Below the pieces are notes generated by a model, which saw only the letters and a program-made list of their open reading frames with translations, was not told the DNA's origin and did no database searches. A stretch of DNA of 64,000 bases from MGIIb-Q1 sp964342465 (GTDB lineage: Archaea > Thermoplasmatota > Poseidoniia > Poseidoniales > Thalassarchaeaceae). Shown here one piece after another: positions 33,474-41,331 of this stretch. A program made the translations under genes and the position numbers. Location: assembly GCA_964342465.1 (NCBI GenBank), contig CAYFFQ010000001.1, forward strand, positions 1-64,000, in the 5' to 3' direction. Positions within the stretch are counted from its first letter, which is position 1; the number at the start of each line of letters is the position of its first letter.

Positions 33474-35561
33474 ATGATGGATGGAACAGATATTGGAATG
33501 CTCGGGGTCGGCGCTGGAATAATCGGTTTGCTGATAGCGGCGATTTTGTACAAGAAGGTTGATTCAATAGAGATTGAGAACAAGACGGTTGCTACGATTA
33601 CCCAGCGGATTCAGGACGGGGCGATGGCTTTTCTCGTAGCAGAATACAAGATGTTGTCGATATTCATCGTTGTCGTCGCTGCCCTGCTGTTTGCTGGTGG
33701 GGAAGTGAATGACGACCTCGGACTCCAGACGATGGTCGCCTTCATCATCGGTGCTCTCGCCTCAGTAGCTGCTGGATTCAGCGGCATGCGCTCAGCCACT
33801 TCTGCTAACGGCCGCACGGCGCAGGCTGCAGCGGACGGCGGCCAGGCAGCCGCTCTCCAGACATCATACAACGGTGGTGCGGTCATGGGGCTTGCAGTCG
33901 GCGGCCTCGGATTGGCTGGCATCTCGCTGATGTACTACTTCACCGAGACCGATTTTCTGACAGTTGGAAACATCGCAGGTTTTGGCATGGGTGCATCAAG
34001 CATTGCTCTGTTCGCCCGTGTAGGTGGTGGGATTTACACCAAGGCTGCCGATGTCGGTGCCGACCTTGTCGGCAAGGTCGAAGCTGGCATTCCTGAAGAT
34101 GACCCGCGCAACCCCGGTGTGATTGCCGACAATGTCGGTGACAATGTCGGCGATGTCGCAGGTATGGGTGCAGACATCTTCGAGTCTTTCGTTGGTTCAA
34201 TCATTGCCGCGATGGTCATCGCCGCAGCCAATAGTGATAGCCTCGGTGCGGATTATGTGATGATACCAATCGTACTTGCGATAGTTGGATACATCGCTTC
34301 CATCATTGGAGTATTTTCCATGGCGGTGATGAAGGACATGGATGCCGCTGCAGCGTTACGCAACACCACCTTCATCGGGGCAGCCCTCTTCCTCGCAGGT
34401 GGATATTTCGTTCTCGGATACCTCGGTCTTCCGGTCACCCCAATCTGGGCAGTTGCAATAGGTACATTCGTTGGAATTTTCATCGGGCTGGTCACTGAGT
34501 ACTATACGGGAATCGAGGATGTCTTCATGTTCAAGGTGAAGGCCATTCCCTACATCGGCCAGGCGTCCAAGACCGGCAGCGCCACTAATGCGATCGCCGG
34601 ATTGGCTGTGGGGATGCAGTCGGTCTTCGTTCCTGTATTGTTGATGGCTGTAGGTATTTTCGGTGCAAACATCGTCATGGGCGATGCTGCCGGTGCTGGC
34701 CTCTATGGAATTGCTATGGCTGCAATGGGGATGCTGGCTACAGTCGGTGTGACGATGACCGTCGATGCCTATGGGCCGGTGGCCGACAATGCCGGTGGCA
34801 TTTCGGAGATGTCCGGACTCGGCGAGGAGGTCAGGGAAATCACTGATGGTCTTGACTCAATCGGCAACACCACCGCGGCAATCGGAAAGGGATTCGCAAT
34901 AGGTAGTGCTGCCTTGACCGCACTCGCTCTGTTTGCGGCCTTCCAGACAAGTGCCAATCTGACCGCTGCCGACCTCGCTCTTTCAGAACCGATGGTCGTC
35001 ATTGGTCTACTTATCGGCGGCTCTCTTCCATTTGTCGTCGCCGCTATGACCATGAAGTCCGTCGGCCGTGCGGCTGAGGATATGATTACCGAGATTCGCC
35101 GCCAGTTCAGGGAGATTGACGGCCTGCTCGAAGGGAGGGAAGGCGTCGAGCCTGACAGCGCCACCTGTGTCGACATTTCGACTAAGGCTGCTCTCCGTGA
35201 GATGATCGCACCCGGCCTTGTGGCGGTCTCCTCACCAGTCATTGTAGGATTCCTCCTCGGTGCATCTGCCCTCGGTGGAATGCTTGCCGGTGCCACTGCA
35301 ACCGGCGTCCTGATGGCTCTGTTCATGGCCAACGCTGGTGGTGCCTGGGACAACGCCAAGAAGGCGATTGAGCAAGGTGAAATCCCCGGTGCTAAGAAGG
35401 GTGACGAAGCACACGGCGCAGCTGTCGTCGGAGACACAATTGGCGACCCATTCAAGGACACCAGTGGACCTTCATTGAACATTCTCATCAAGTTGATGTC
35501 CATCGTTTCGGTGGTCATCGCAGGAATGCTCGGTGGCGGCTGGCTCAACGGCCTCTTCTGA
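33474..35561 (+). CDS. hppA: Membrane-bound ion-translocating pyrophosphatase
   Basis: 695 residues, about 16 membrane helices. Couples pyrophosphate hydrolysis to pumping of H+ or Na+ across the membrane. The substrate-binding motifs are complete: GGGIYTKAADVGADLVGKVE, PEDDPRNPGVIADNVGDNVGD near residue 210, and TYGPVADN-type VDAYGPVADNAGG near 435, with NTTAAIGKGFAIGSAALTAL near 470. In that last motif Ala and Gly occupy the positions that are Lys and Thr in K+-independent enzymes, which predicts the K+-dependent class; Na+ versus H+ specificity cannot be settled by eye. The start is fixed by the TATA box and AGGTGAT. Confidence 0.96.
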   Translation: MMDGTDIGMLGVGAGIIGLLIAAILYKKVDSIEIENKTVATITQRIQDGAMAFLVAEYKMLSIFIVVVAALLFAGGEVNDDLGLQTMVAFIIGALASVAAGFSGMRSATSANGRTAQAAADGGQAAALQTSYNGGAVMGLAVGGLGLAGISLMYYFTETDFLTVGNIAGFGMGASSIALFARVGGGIYTKAADVGADLVGKVEAGIPEDDPRNPGVIADNVGDNVGDVAGMGADIFESFVGSIIAAMVIAAANSDSLGADYVMIPIVLAIVGYIASIIGVFSMAVMKDMDAAAALRNTTFIGAALFLAGGYFVLGYLGLPVTPIWAVAIGTFVGIFIGLVTEYYTGIEDVFMFKVKAIPYIGQASKTGSATNAIAGLAVGMQSVFVPVLLMAVGIFGANIVMGDAAGAGLYGIAMAAMGMLATVGVTMTVDAYGPVADNAGGISEMSGLGEEVREITDGLDSIGNTTAAIGKGFAIGSAALTALALFAAFQTSANLTAADLALSEPMVVIGLLIGGSLPFVVAAMTMKSVGRAAEDMITEIRRQFREIDGLLEGREGVEPDSATCVDISTKAALREMIAPGLVAVSSPVIVGFLLGASALGGMLAGATATGVLMALFMANAGGAWDNAKKAIEQGEIPGAKKGDEAHGAAVVGDTIGDPFKDTSGPSLNILIKLMSIVSVVIAGMLGGGWLNGLF

Positions 35562-35690
35562 GTGGACGACCTACTCGAGGCAAATCCGCAATCCGGTGGT
35601 CTCTTGAGAGAGTGGTGGTCACGGGATATCGAAGGTGATGCTCCCGTTTGGTTTGCTCAGTGGATGCGGGGGCAAATTGGGGGATAAGGA

Positions 35691-35862
35691 GAGGTGAACG
35701 ATTTGCGGAACATCGGCAACGGATACTCGTCCCTCACCCATCGTATGGATGGCGGATTTTGAGAGGTGAACGACTTGCGGAACATCGGCAACGGATACTC
35801 GTCCCTCACCCATCGTATGGATGGCGGATTTTGAGAGGTGAACGACTTGCGGAACATCGACA
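35691..35862. repeat. 72-bp tandem repeat x2 plus partial copy, duplicating the start of the 35838 gene
   Basis: GAGGTGAACGACTTGCGGAA recurs at 35691 (one mismatch), 35763 and 35835. The third occurrence is the actual gene start (GAG-GTG-AAC-GAC). Earlier units each offer the same start but reach an in-frame stop after 22 codons (MDGGF-stop), so each could encode a short peptide beginning MNDLRNIG. Confidence 0.95.
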
Positions 35863-36839
35863 GTCTTCTGTTCACGCTTCTTCTCATAATGGCTCCACTT
35901 TCCGGTTGCCTCGGCGTGAAAGAGAACGACTCAGGAGTGCTAGGGGAAGAAGATGCCTTCGAGGCTCCGAGATGGCGTCTCGGCGATTGGTGGCTCTACA
36001 CCTTCACCACGCCGTTATTCAGCGACGACACAACCCGCTTGGTGGTCGCCGAGGACGACGCAGAGGGCGGAACCGCTTACATGTTGGCTATATCCAATCG
36101 GATTGAAGCGCGTCGCCACGCTGTCCTCAACCACAACCCGTTTCTCGGCAGGATGACCCATGACAATCTCAGCGCCTTCGAGGATGGTGTCGCACAACCA
36201 GTTTTCCAGTTTCCATTTGAGAAGGGCGATTCGTGGACTTTTTCACTCTTCAGCAACGATTGGTCCGCAGATGTGCTGGAAGTTCATATCGAATCTGACG
36301 GCGCCACCCGCAACAGAATCGCAGTCATCACCGCCACTGCCGATGACGGCGCCACCCTCGCCTATATCTTCGACGAATCGGCAGGGTTCCTCCGTTCCCT
36401 CATCCACACCGATGCAGCCGGCGAGGTGCAACTGGAGATGCAGTTGGCGACAAGGGGAATGAATCACGAGGGTGAAGTCTGGTTCATCCGTGGCGGCGAC
36501 CTCTTTTCCAATTCATACGACATCGACAGCGGAGTCGATGTCGACGCACAGGATTCCTTCTTCGTCAGCGACCATCCGAGCGGCGAGGATTGGGATGAGA
36601 TGGTATACTGGCTATCAGCAGACATGGGGGGTGGAACCTCCTCAGGCACTCTGACCCTACGTGACCACGCATCACTCACCGCCTTGGCTCGCGAGTGGGG
36701 GCCGGGGGCGAGCGAAGAGGGGCAATTGGGAACCATCCCCTATCCAAGTGGCGAATACACACTGACCGTGACCCAGAGCGGCGACTCGGACATCTCAATC
36801 ATCGTCGCCGGTGGCATCTCCTATTCGTGGACACTGTAG
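35838..36839 (+). CDS. Secreted lipoprotein of unknown function
   Basis: 333 residues from GTG 35838. Signal peptide with lipobox (LLLIMAPLSGC, Cys near residue 24), so lipid-anchored on the cell surface. The ectodomain begins with a WRLGDWWLYTFTTPL module like the GDxWxYDGFF start of the two giant surface proteins. It continues as beta-rich repeats and ends with a TYTLTVTQSGDSDISIIV-type strand pair. No catalytic motif. The stop lies 13 bp inside the next gene, so the two are likely co-transcribed. Confidence 0.8.
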   Translation: MNDLRNIDSLLFTLLLIMAPLSGCLGVKENDSGVLGEEDAFEAPRWRLGDWWLYTFTTPLFSDDTTRLVVAEDDAEGGTAYMLAISNRIEARRHAVLNHNPFLGRMTHDNLSAFEDGVAQPVFQFPFEKGDSWTFSLFSNDWSADVLEVHIESDGATRNRIAVITATADDGATLAYIFDESAGFLRSLIHTDAAGEVQLEMQLATRGMNHEGEVWFIRGGDLFSNSYDIDSGVDVDAQDSFFVSDHPSGEDWDEMVYWLSADMGGGTSSGTLTLRDHASLTALAREWGPGASEEGQLGTIPYPSGEYTLTVTQSGDSDISIIVAGGISYSWTL

Positions 36840-37444
36840 GTGGTAATCTGACAGGCCATTTTTTGATGCTGCACGGCATGACCGGTAGCCGTGAGAAGAT
36901 GCTTCCACTAGCCAGACGTCTCGCTCCTGAAGGTTGGAATCTGCTCGTTCCTGATGCTCCATTCCGACACCGGCGCGGGGGCTTCGCATGGTGGGTCGGA
37001 GATACTCCTCCAGAGGGGCCAATCGGAGCCGAGGCGGCAGCCCAACTAGAGGAGTCTGTCAGGATTCTTCAGAGTCAGATTCCCACAGATGGCCCGCTGA
37101 TTGTCGGCGGATTCTCGCAGGGCGCCGCGGTGGCCCAAGAACTACTACTGACTGAAATGGGAAGCCGTATCATCGGAGTTGTCGTTCTCGGCAGTCGGGC
37201 GGCCCGCCCGCTTCTTCTCATGGAATCACTCAGCCTATTGCCACCTCAGAGAATGCTCTCCATGCATGGGGAGAGGGACCATCTTGTCTCGCCACAACAG
37301 GGGGAGGAGTGTGCCTCGCTCTACGAGGATGCTGGCTGGACGGTGGAGAGAATCCGCCACCACAAAGGACACATGGTCGACCTTGCCAACGAGGTGCGTG
37401 TGCGGGGATGGCTCGAGGAAACGGCGCGAAAATGCACACTTTGA
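36827..37444 (+). CDS. Alpha/beta hydrolase, carboxylesterase/phospholipase-like
   Basis: 205 residues. The fold motifs are in order: oxyanion HG in LMLHGMTGS, the nucleophile elbow GGFSQGAAVA near residue 88, the Asp in MHGERDHLVSP near 147, and the His in HHKGHMVD near 177. The size fits the YpfH/acyl-protein-thioesterase group, which cleaves esters or thioesters. I chose GTG 36827, which overlaps the upstream lipoprotein stop by 13 bp, because ATG 36866 would remove the first strand. Cytoplasmic; substrate unknown. Confidence 0.85.
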   Translation: MDTVGGNLTGHFLMLHGMTGSREKMLPLARRLAPEGWNLLVPDAPFRHRRGGFAWWVGDTPPEGPIGAEAAAQLEESVRILQSQIPTDGPLIVGGFSQGAAVAQELLLTEMGSRIIGVVVLGSRAARPLLLMESLSLLPPQRMLSMHGERDHLVSPQQGEECASLYEDAGWTVERIRHHKGHMVDLANEVRVRGWLEETARKCTL

Positions 37445-37540
37445 GTTCCCATAACAGGTTCACGATGGAGAGGCAGATGGCAAGTGCAGGGTGCGGATGT
37501 TGATTTGCGGGGATGAGTGCATCATCGCATCTCTGCCGAG

Positions 37541-37804
37541 TCAGAGATAGGCTTGCAGGTTGTCCGCTCCGCCGACGAACAGAGGCTCCTCTCCGCGCAC
37601 ATCCCAGATGGCGGGGACCGTTCTGTGTCCGGTCATCTCCACCACCGCCATCTGAAGGTTCTGATTCTTGCCCACATTGTGTTCGTCAAAACTGAATCCC
37701 TTCGCTCCGAGCAGATTCTTCGCCTTGGAGCAGTAGGGACACCAAGATGAGGTGAACATCACAAAATCCGATTTACTCCGCTTAAGTAGTCTATTTACTG
37801 GCAT
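37541..37804 (-). CDS. Glutaredoxin-like thiol oxidoreductase
   Basis: 87 residues with the thioredoxin fold. Redox motif WCPYC near residues 21-25, the cis-Pro in RTVPAIWD near 65 and the GGADNLQAYL end that contacts substrate thiols in glutaredoxins. It is probably a cytoplasmic dithiol reductase for proteins such as MsrA or Bcp, both present in this window. A TTAAT element on the minus strand (37829-37835) lies about 27 bases before the ATG, consistent with a leaderless transcript. Confidence 0.92.
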   Translation of the reverse strand: MPVNRLLKRSKSDFVMFTSSWCPYCSKAKNLLGAKGFSFDEHNVGKNQNLQMAVVEMTGHRTVPAIWDVRGEEPLFVGGADNLQAYL

Positions 37805-37910
37805 GACCTACTCTCGGATTTCCTCTTTCATTAATCCTTGCTTGGACAGTTGACTCCTAACTATGACCATTGGCCGGGATTGGTCGCCTCAGTCTGCCTC
37901 TATTTCCAAT

Positions 37911-38060
37911 GAACTGCGTGGCGGCTTGATGGGGAGATGTTCACCCTGAATAATCGCTGAAATTGAGGATGGGAGCCGATGAGCTGCGTGGCGGCTTGAT
38001 GGGGAGATGTTCACCCTGAATAATCGCTGAAATTGAGGATGGGGGCCGATGAACCGCTAC
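37911..38060. repeat. 70-bp direct tandem duplication
   Basis: CTGCGTGGCGGCTTGATGGG with the following 50 bases is repeated 70 bp later (37921 and 37991 starts of GCGGCTTGAT) with one or two changes. It lies in the 422-bp region between the divergent glutaredoxin and uronate-dehydrogenase-like genes. The rest of that region (38061-38226) shows no gene; GGGGGTGG just before ATG 38227 may act as SD. Confidence 0.93.
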
Positions 38061-38226
38061 TCTTAACGAGGGTGTTATGCCCATCCTCTCTGCGAAATAC
38101 TCGGTGATGAAGGGAGAGGTCAATATCCTCTCGCCACTTCGCCTGAAGGACGGGGGTGGTGTCCAGTGAGGCGAATCGCAGGAACTGTTCGTCACTCTCT
38201 TCTCCCTGTCGGGGGTGGCCTCTGAG

Positions 38227-39057
38227 ATGAAAATCGCAATCACCGGTGCTGCTGGACTGATAGGGGGAGTGGTCTATGACAGGTTGGTCGCAGACGGACA
38301 TCATGTAATCGGAATCGACCGCCCGTACGAGCAGTGGAAGGCTGCTGGACGAAACAGCGATGACACCGAGGCACCGAGCCGCATAACCCACCATTTCGAC
38401 CTTGCCGAGACATCCGATGAGGATTGGATGATGATGTTCGCGGGATGTGATGTGGTGGTGCATCTCGCTGCCGATGCGAACCCATCGAACAGTGACGAGA
38501 GCATGATGCGAAACAACGTTGAGATGACAACAGACCTGATGCGAAATGCCCACGCTTGTCAAGTCAGGAGAGTCGTCCTCTCCTCATCTGGGCTCACTCA
38601 GGTTGGTCTTGAAAGGGAGTTGCTCCGAGGGGGTGATTTGGAAGGAGAGATGCTCGCAGTCAGGCACGGCACTTCCACGACCAGCACATACGGGGAGAGC
38701 AAGGTCTTCGTGGAGCGTCTTGGGGAGCACTATTCCAAGATGTATGGGATGGAGTGCATCGTGGTCCGAATAGGCACGGTCATCCACAACGAAATCGAGC
38801 ATTGGGAGAGGGGCGGTCGGCTTCAGGCGACCGCTTTCCTACAAGCCGATGTCGCCAATTTCTTCAGCGCCGCAGTGCAGGCAGATTACCAACAATGGCA
38901 GCCCGCATCATGCACCGGCCATCCCGATGTCAAAGGATATCTCTTGACTGCGGCACAGTCGGATTCACCCGGCAGATTCATCGACCTCGAACCCGGATTG
39001 TCGGCACTCGGTTGGCAACCGATGCCTTGGAGTGAAGACCCACAGGACATTATCTGA
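38227..39057 (+). CDS. Extended SDR, uronate-dehydrogenase-like NAD-dependent epimerase/dehydratase
   Basis: 276 residues. Rossmann motif TGAAGLIGG near residue 6, acidic NAD-specific strand end (GIDRP), DLAETSDEDW, VVHLAAD near 82, catalytic Ser in VVLSSSG and YGESK (Y-x-x-x-K) near 156. The short length, the early CDVVVHLAADA segment and IVVRIGTVI resemble uronate dehydrogenase (glucuronate or galacturonate to the aldarolactone) more than the longer sugar epimerases; a nucleotide-sugar epimerase is the alternative. It stands at the head of the sugar region and may feed the UlaG-like lactonase further on. Confidence 0.75.
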   Translation: MKIAITGAAGLIGGVVYDRLVADGHHVIGIDRPYEQWKAAGRNSDDTEAPSRITHHFDLAETSDEDWMMMFAGCDVVVHLAADANPSNSDESMMRNNVEMTTDLMRNAHACQVRRVVLSSSGLTQVGLERELLRGGDLEGEMLAVRHGTSTTSTYGESKVFVERLGEHYSKMYGMECIVVRIGTVIHNEIEHWERGGRLQATAFLQADVANFFSAAVQADYQQWQPASCTGHPDVKGYLLTAAQSDSPGRFIDLEPGLSALGWQPMPWSEDPQDII

Positions 39058-39070
39058 TGAAAAGTCGGCA

Positions 39071-39076
39071 ATTAAG
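39071..39076 (+). promoter_or_regulatory. Candidate TATA element of the kinase-dehydrogenase fusion
   Basis: ATTAAG is centred about 24-26 bases before ATG 39097, consistent with leaderless transcription. Confidence 0.4.
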
Positions 39077-39096
39077 GATGACATGGTGAAATCACA

Positions 39097-41274
39097 ATGC
39101 AATCCGCAAGTGGTGAACTGACCCTCGGAATCGATGTCGGAACCACTGCCACTAAGGTCTTGCTCCTGAGCGAAAACGGGGAATGGCTGATGGAATCTTG
39201 GCCATCTTCTGAGGATGTCTGGCACAATCTGAGAAGATGGCTCTCTCAGCCATTCAACGGAGATAAACCGCATTCGGGGCACTCAGATGCCCCCCCCACA
39301 CCGACTGATGGTCCCGTCGGTGATGAACCCCTCCTAAGAAGAGGCGAGAGAGTCACCCGTGTGGGAATCACCGCGCATGGCCCCTCCGCTATCGTCATCC
39401 GTGATGGTGCGGTGACTGGCAGGTCATTCCATTGGTTTGACGAGATTTCAGAGGACCTCGAGAGACCGACATCGGGTGAACAAGTTCTCTCGCAAAGCCG
39501 CGCCTGGCTTCCCTCGCGAATCGCCCAATGGGAGAGGGTGAACGGCCCTCTTGGTGATGGTGTGGTGGTACAACTCAAGGATGTGCTGAACTGGCAGTTG
39601 ACAGGAGTGGTTGGCCGAGATTCCCGCTCGATGCGAGGATTCTCCGGCAGCGGTTTCTTCCACACTCCGAGCGAAGTCATCGGCTTCGTGACCGCCGCCG
39701 CTGCACAACTCTCCGGAATCCGCCAAGGAGCGGCGGTAATCTGTGGTTGCGACGATTTGACGGCAGGTGTGTTCGGTCTTGGTATCGGGTGTGGCGAGAA
39801 GTTCAATCTTGCCAACAGCAGTGAGCATGTCGGTATAGTCGGGGGGCAGCCGCTGGCGGGGTTGAGTTGGTTGCCAGCGATCGGTCGCCTGCCCGCCTTG
39901 AGTTATCAGGCGACCTCAACCGGCGGGAGAACCCTGCAAGAGAGATTCGACACGCCTGCATCAGCGGAATCCGTAGCAGAATTCGTGGCCCAATTGGAGA
40001 TGGAAGAAAAGTCAGGGGAAAATGGCGAGGCGTGGGATGCATTGGGTGAAATCAATGCTCCGGTCTTGCACCTGTCCGAGACTTTCGGTGATGGCGTGAT
40101 GACCATAGGTGGCGGGCTTGCTCTCATTCCTCACCTCGTCGCCTCAAGAGGTGCGGTTTTTGGTGCCGGACAAGAGGTTTCGGCGCTCGGGGTGGCGCGG
40201 TTGGCTCAGAAACCACTCGCGGTCATCTTCGGGGCGGGCAAGGTAGGGCGCGGTTTTCTCGCCCAACTTCTGAGCCGTGCTGGGTGGAGAATACACTTCG
40301 TTGAGAAGAACACTTTTCTGGTCAACGAGTTGCTCACGCTAGGTGAATACACGATAGTGAACCTCGGGACGGGCGAAGAGGAGATCATCTCGCGGTTCAC
40401 CGTCTCCACCGATGATTGGCGGCTGGCCGATGCGAGCCTCATACTCACTTCATTAGGTGCAACAGGGCTTGCATCATGGGCACATTCATTGGAAGGATTT
40501 GACCGCCCGATAGATATTATTCTGGCGGAAAATCATCCGCAACCAGCCGCATTGGTGAGGCGCTACATCAAATCTCCCCGTGTCGGAGTGGCGCAGGCTC
40601 AGGTACTGCGTTCCTGCATAGAGCCGACAGAGGAACAGGTGAAGAGATGCGGCACTCTCACCATTCAGATTCAGGACCATTGGACTCTTCCCCTTGACGC
40701 CGATGCTCTGGTGGCGGCGGAGTTGGTGAACTCCGTTGCCGGATTCACACCGAAGGCGAACTTCGCTGTTGAATTGACTCGAAAACTGTACACTTACAAT
40801 GCAATCAACGCGGCAGTCTGTTATCTCGGTTTCCTGAGAGGATATGAATGGCTCAGCGAGGCTGCGAACGATGCGGAAATCGCTGACCTTGCTCGCCGAG
40901 TTGGCACCGAATCATCTGCGGCCCTGATTGCCGAATATGGCTTTGAGAAGGATGACCAAGATGAATGGTGTCGGCGAGCCTTGGCTAAGTATCAGGATGT
41001 CACCATCCGCGACCCGATTGAAAGAAATGGGCGCGACCCAATCAGAAAATTGTCGAGATATGACAGAATACTCGGTCCCCTCCATCTCTGCTTGACCCAC
41101 GGACTTCCTCACGAGGCGCTCTTGGTGGTGCTCAACGCCGCACTCTCATATCGCCAAAGTGGCGATGCTTCAGCAGTTGAACTGGCTAACATGGTGGAAG
41201 AACTCGGCCGCTGGGGGGCTCTTTCCACCCTACATCCACAAGTGGATGGCTATTTTCAAGACCGTCTCGGGTAG
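39097..41274 (+). CDS. Fusion of FGGY sugar kinase and mannitol-1-phosphate-dehydrogenase-like domain
   Basis: 725 residues. The N-terminal kinase spans about 4-360: phosphate loop LTLGIDVGTTATKVLLL, GITAHGPSAIV, catalytic Asp in CGCDDLTAGVFG and a closing GGGLALIPH segment. The C-terminal domain spans about 368-725: NAD motif AVIFGAGKVGRGFLAQLL and the mannitol-1-phosphate 5-dehydrogenase signatures RKLYTYNAINAA and RDPIERNGRDPIRKLS. In the active-site pattern K-x4-N-x2-H the Lys and Asn are kept but the His is Asn. The fusion suggests coupled phosphorylation and oxidation of a polyol or ketose. I know of no such fusion with a named function; the substrate could be mannitol, mannose- or fructose-related. 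Cytoplasmic. Confidence 0.85.
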   Translation: MQSASGELTLGIDVGTTATKVLLLSENGEWLMESWPSSEDVWHNLRRWLSQPFNGDKPHSGHSDAPPTPTDGPVGDEPLLRRGERVTRVGITAHGPSAIVIRDGAVTGRSFHWFDEISEDLERPTSGEQVLSQSRAWLPSRIAQWERVNGPLGDGVVVQLKDVLNWQLTGVVGRDSRSMRGFSGSGFFHTPSEVIGFVTAAAAQLSGIRQGAAVICGCDDLTAGVFGLGIGCGEKFNLANSSEHVGIVGGQPLAGLSWLPAIGRLPALSYQATSTGGRTLQERFDTPASAESVAEFVAQLEMEEKSGENGEAWDALGEINAPVLHLSETFGDGVMTIGGGLALIPHLVASRGAVFGAGQEVSALGVARLAQKPLAVIFGAGKVGRGFLAQLLSRAGWRIHFVEKNTFLVNELLTLGEYTIVNLGTGEEEIISRFTVSTDDWRLADASLILTSLGATGLASWAHSLEGFDRPIDIILAENHPQPAALVRRYIKSPRVGVAQAQVLRSCIEPTEEQVKRCGTLTIQIQDHWTLPLDADALVAAELVNSVAGFTPKANFAVELTRKLYTYNAINAAVCYLGFLRGYEWLSEAANDAEIADLARRVGTESSAALIAEYGFEKDDQDEWCRRALAKYQDVTIRDPIERNGRDPIRKLSRYDRILGPLHLCLTHGLPHEALLVVLNAALSYRQSGDASAVELANMVEELGRWGALSTLHPQVDGYFQDRLG

Positions 41275-41278
41275 TGAT

Positions 41279-41303
41279 ATTCTATTGCACCTCTCAATAG
41301 AAT
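41279..41303. promoter_or_regulatory. Perfect 9-bp inverted repeat before the GH38 gene
   Basis: ATTCTATTG-CACCTCT-CAATAGAAT. It sits 5 bp after the fusion-gene stop and 28 bp before ATG 41332; its right arm overlaps a TATA-like TAGAATTGAT. It could be a terminator of the upstream gene, an operator over the GH38 promoter, or both. Confidence 0.5.
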
Positions 41304-41331
41304 TGATAGGCGGAGTAGCGCAACGGCGGTC

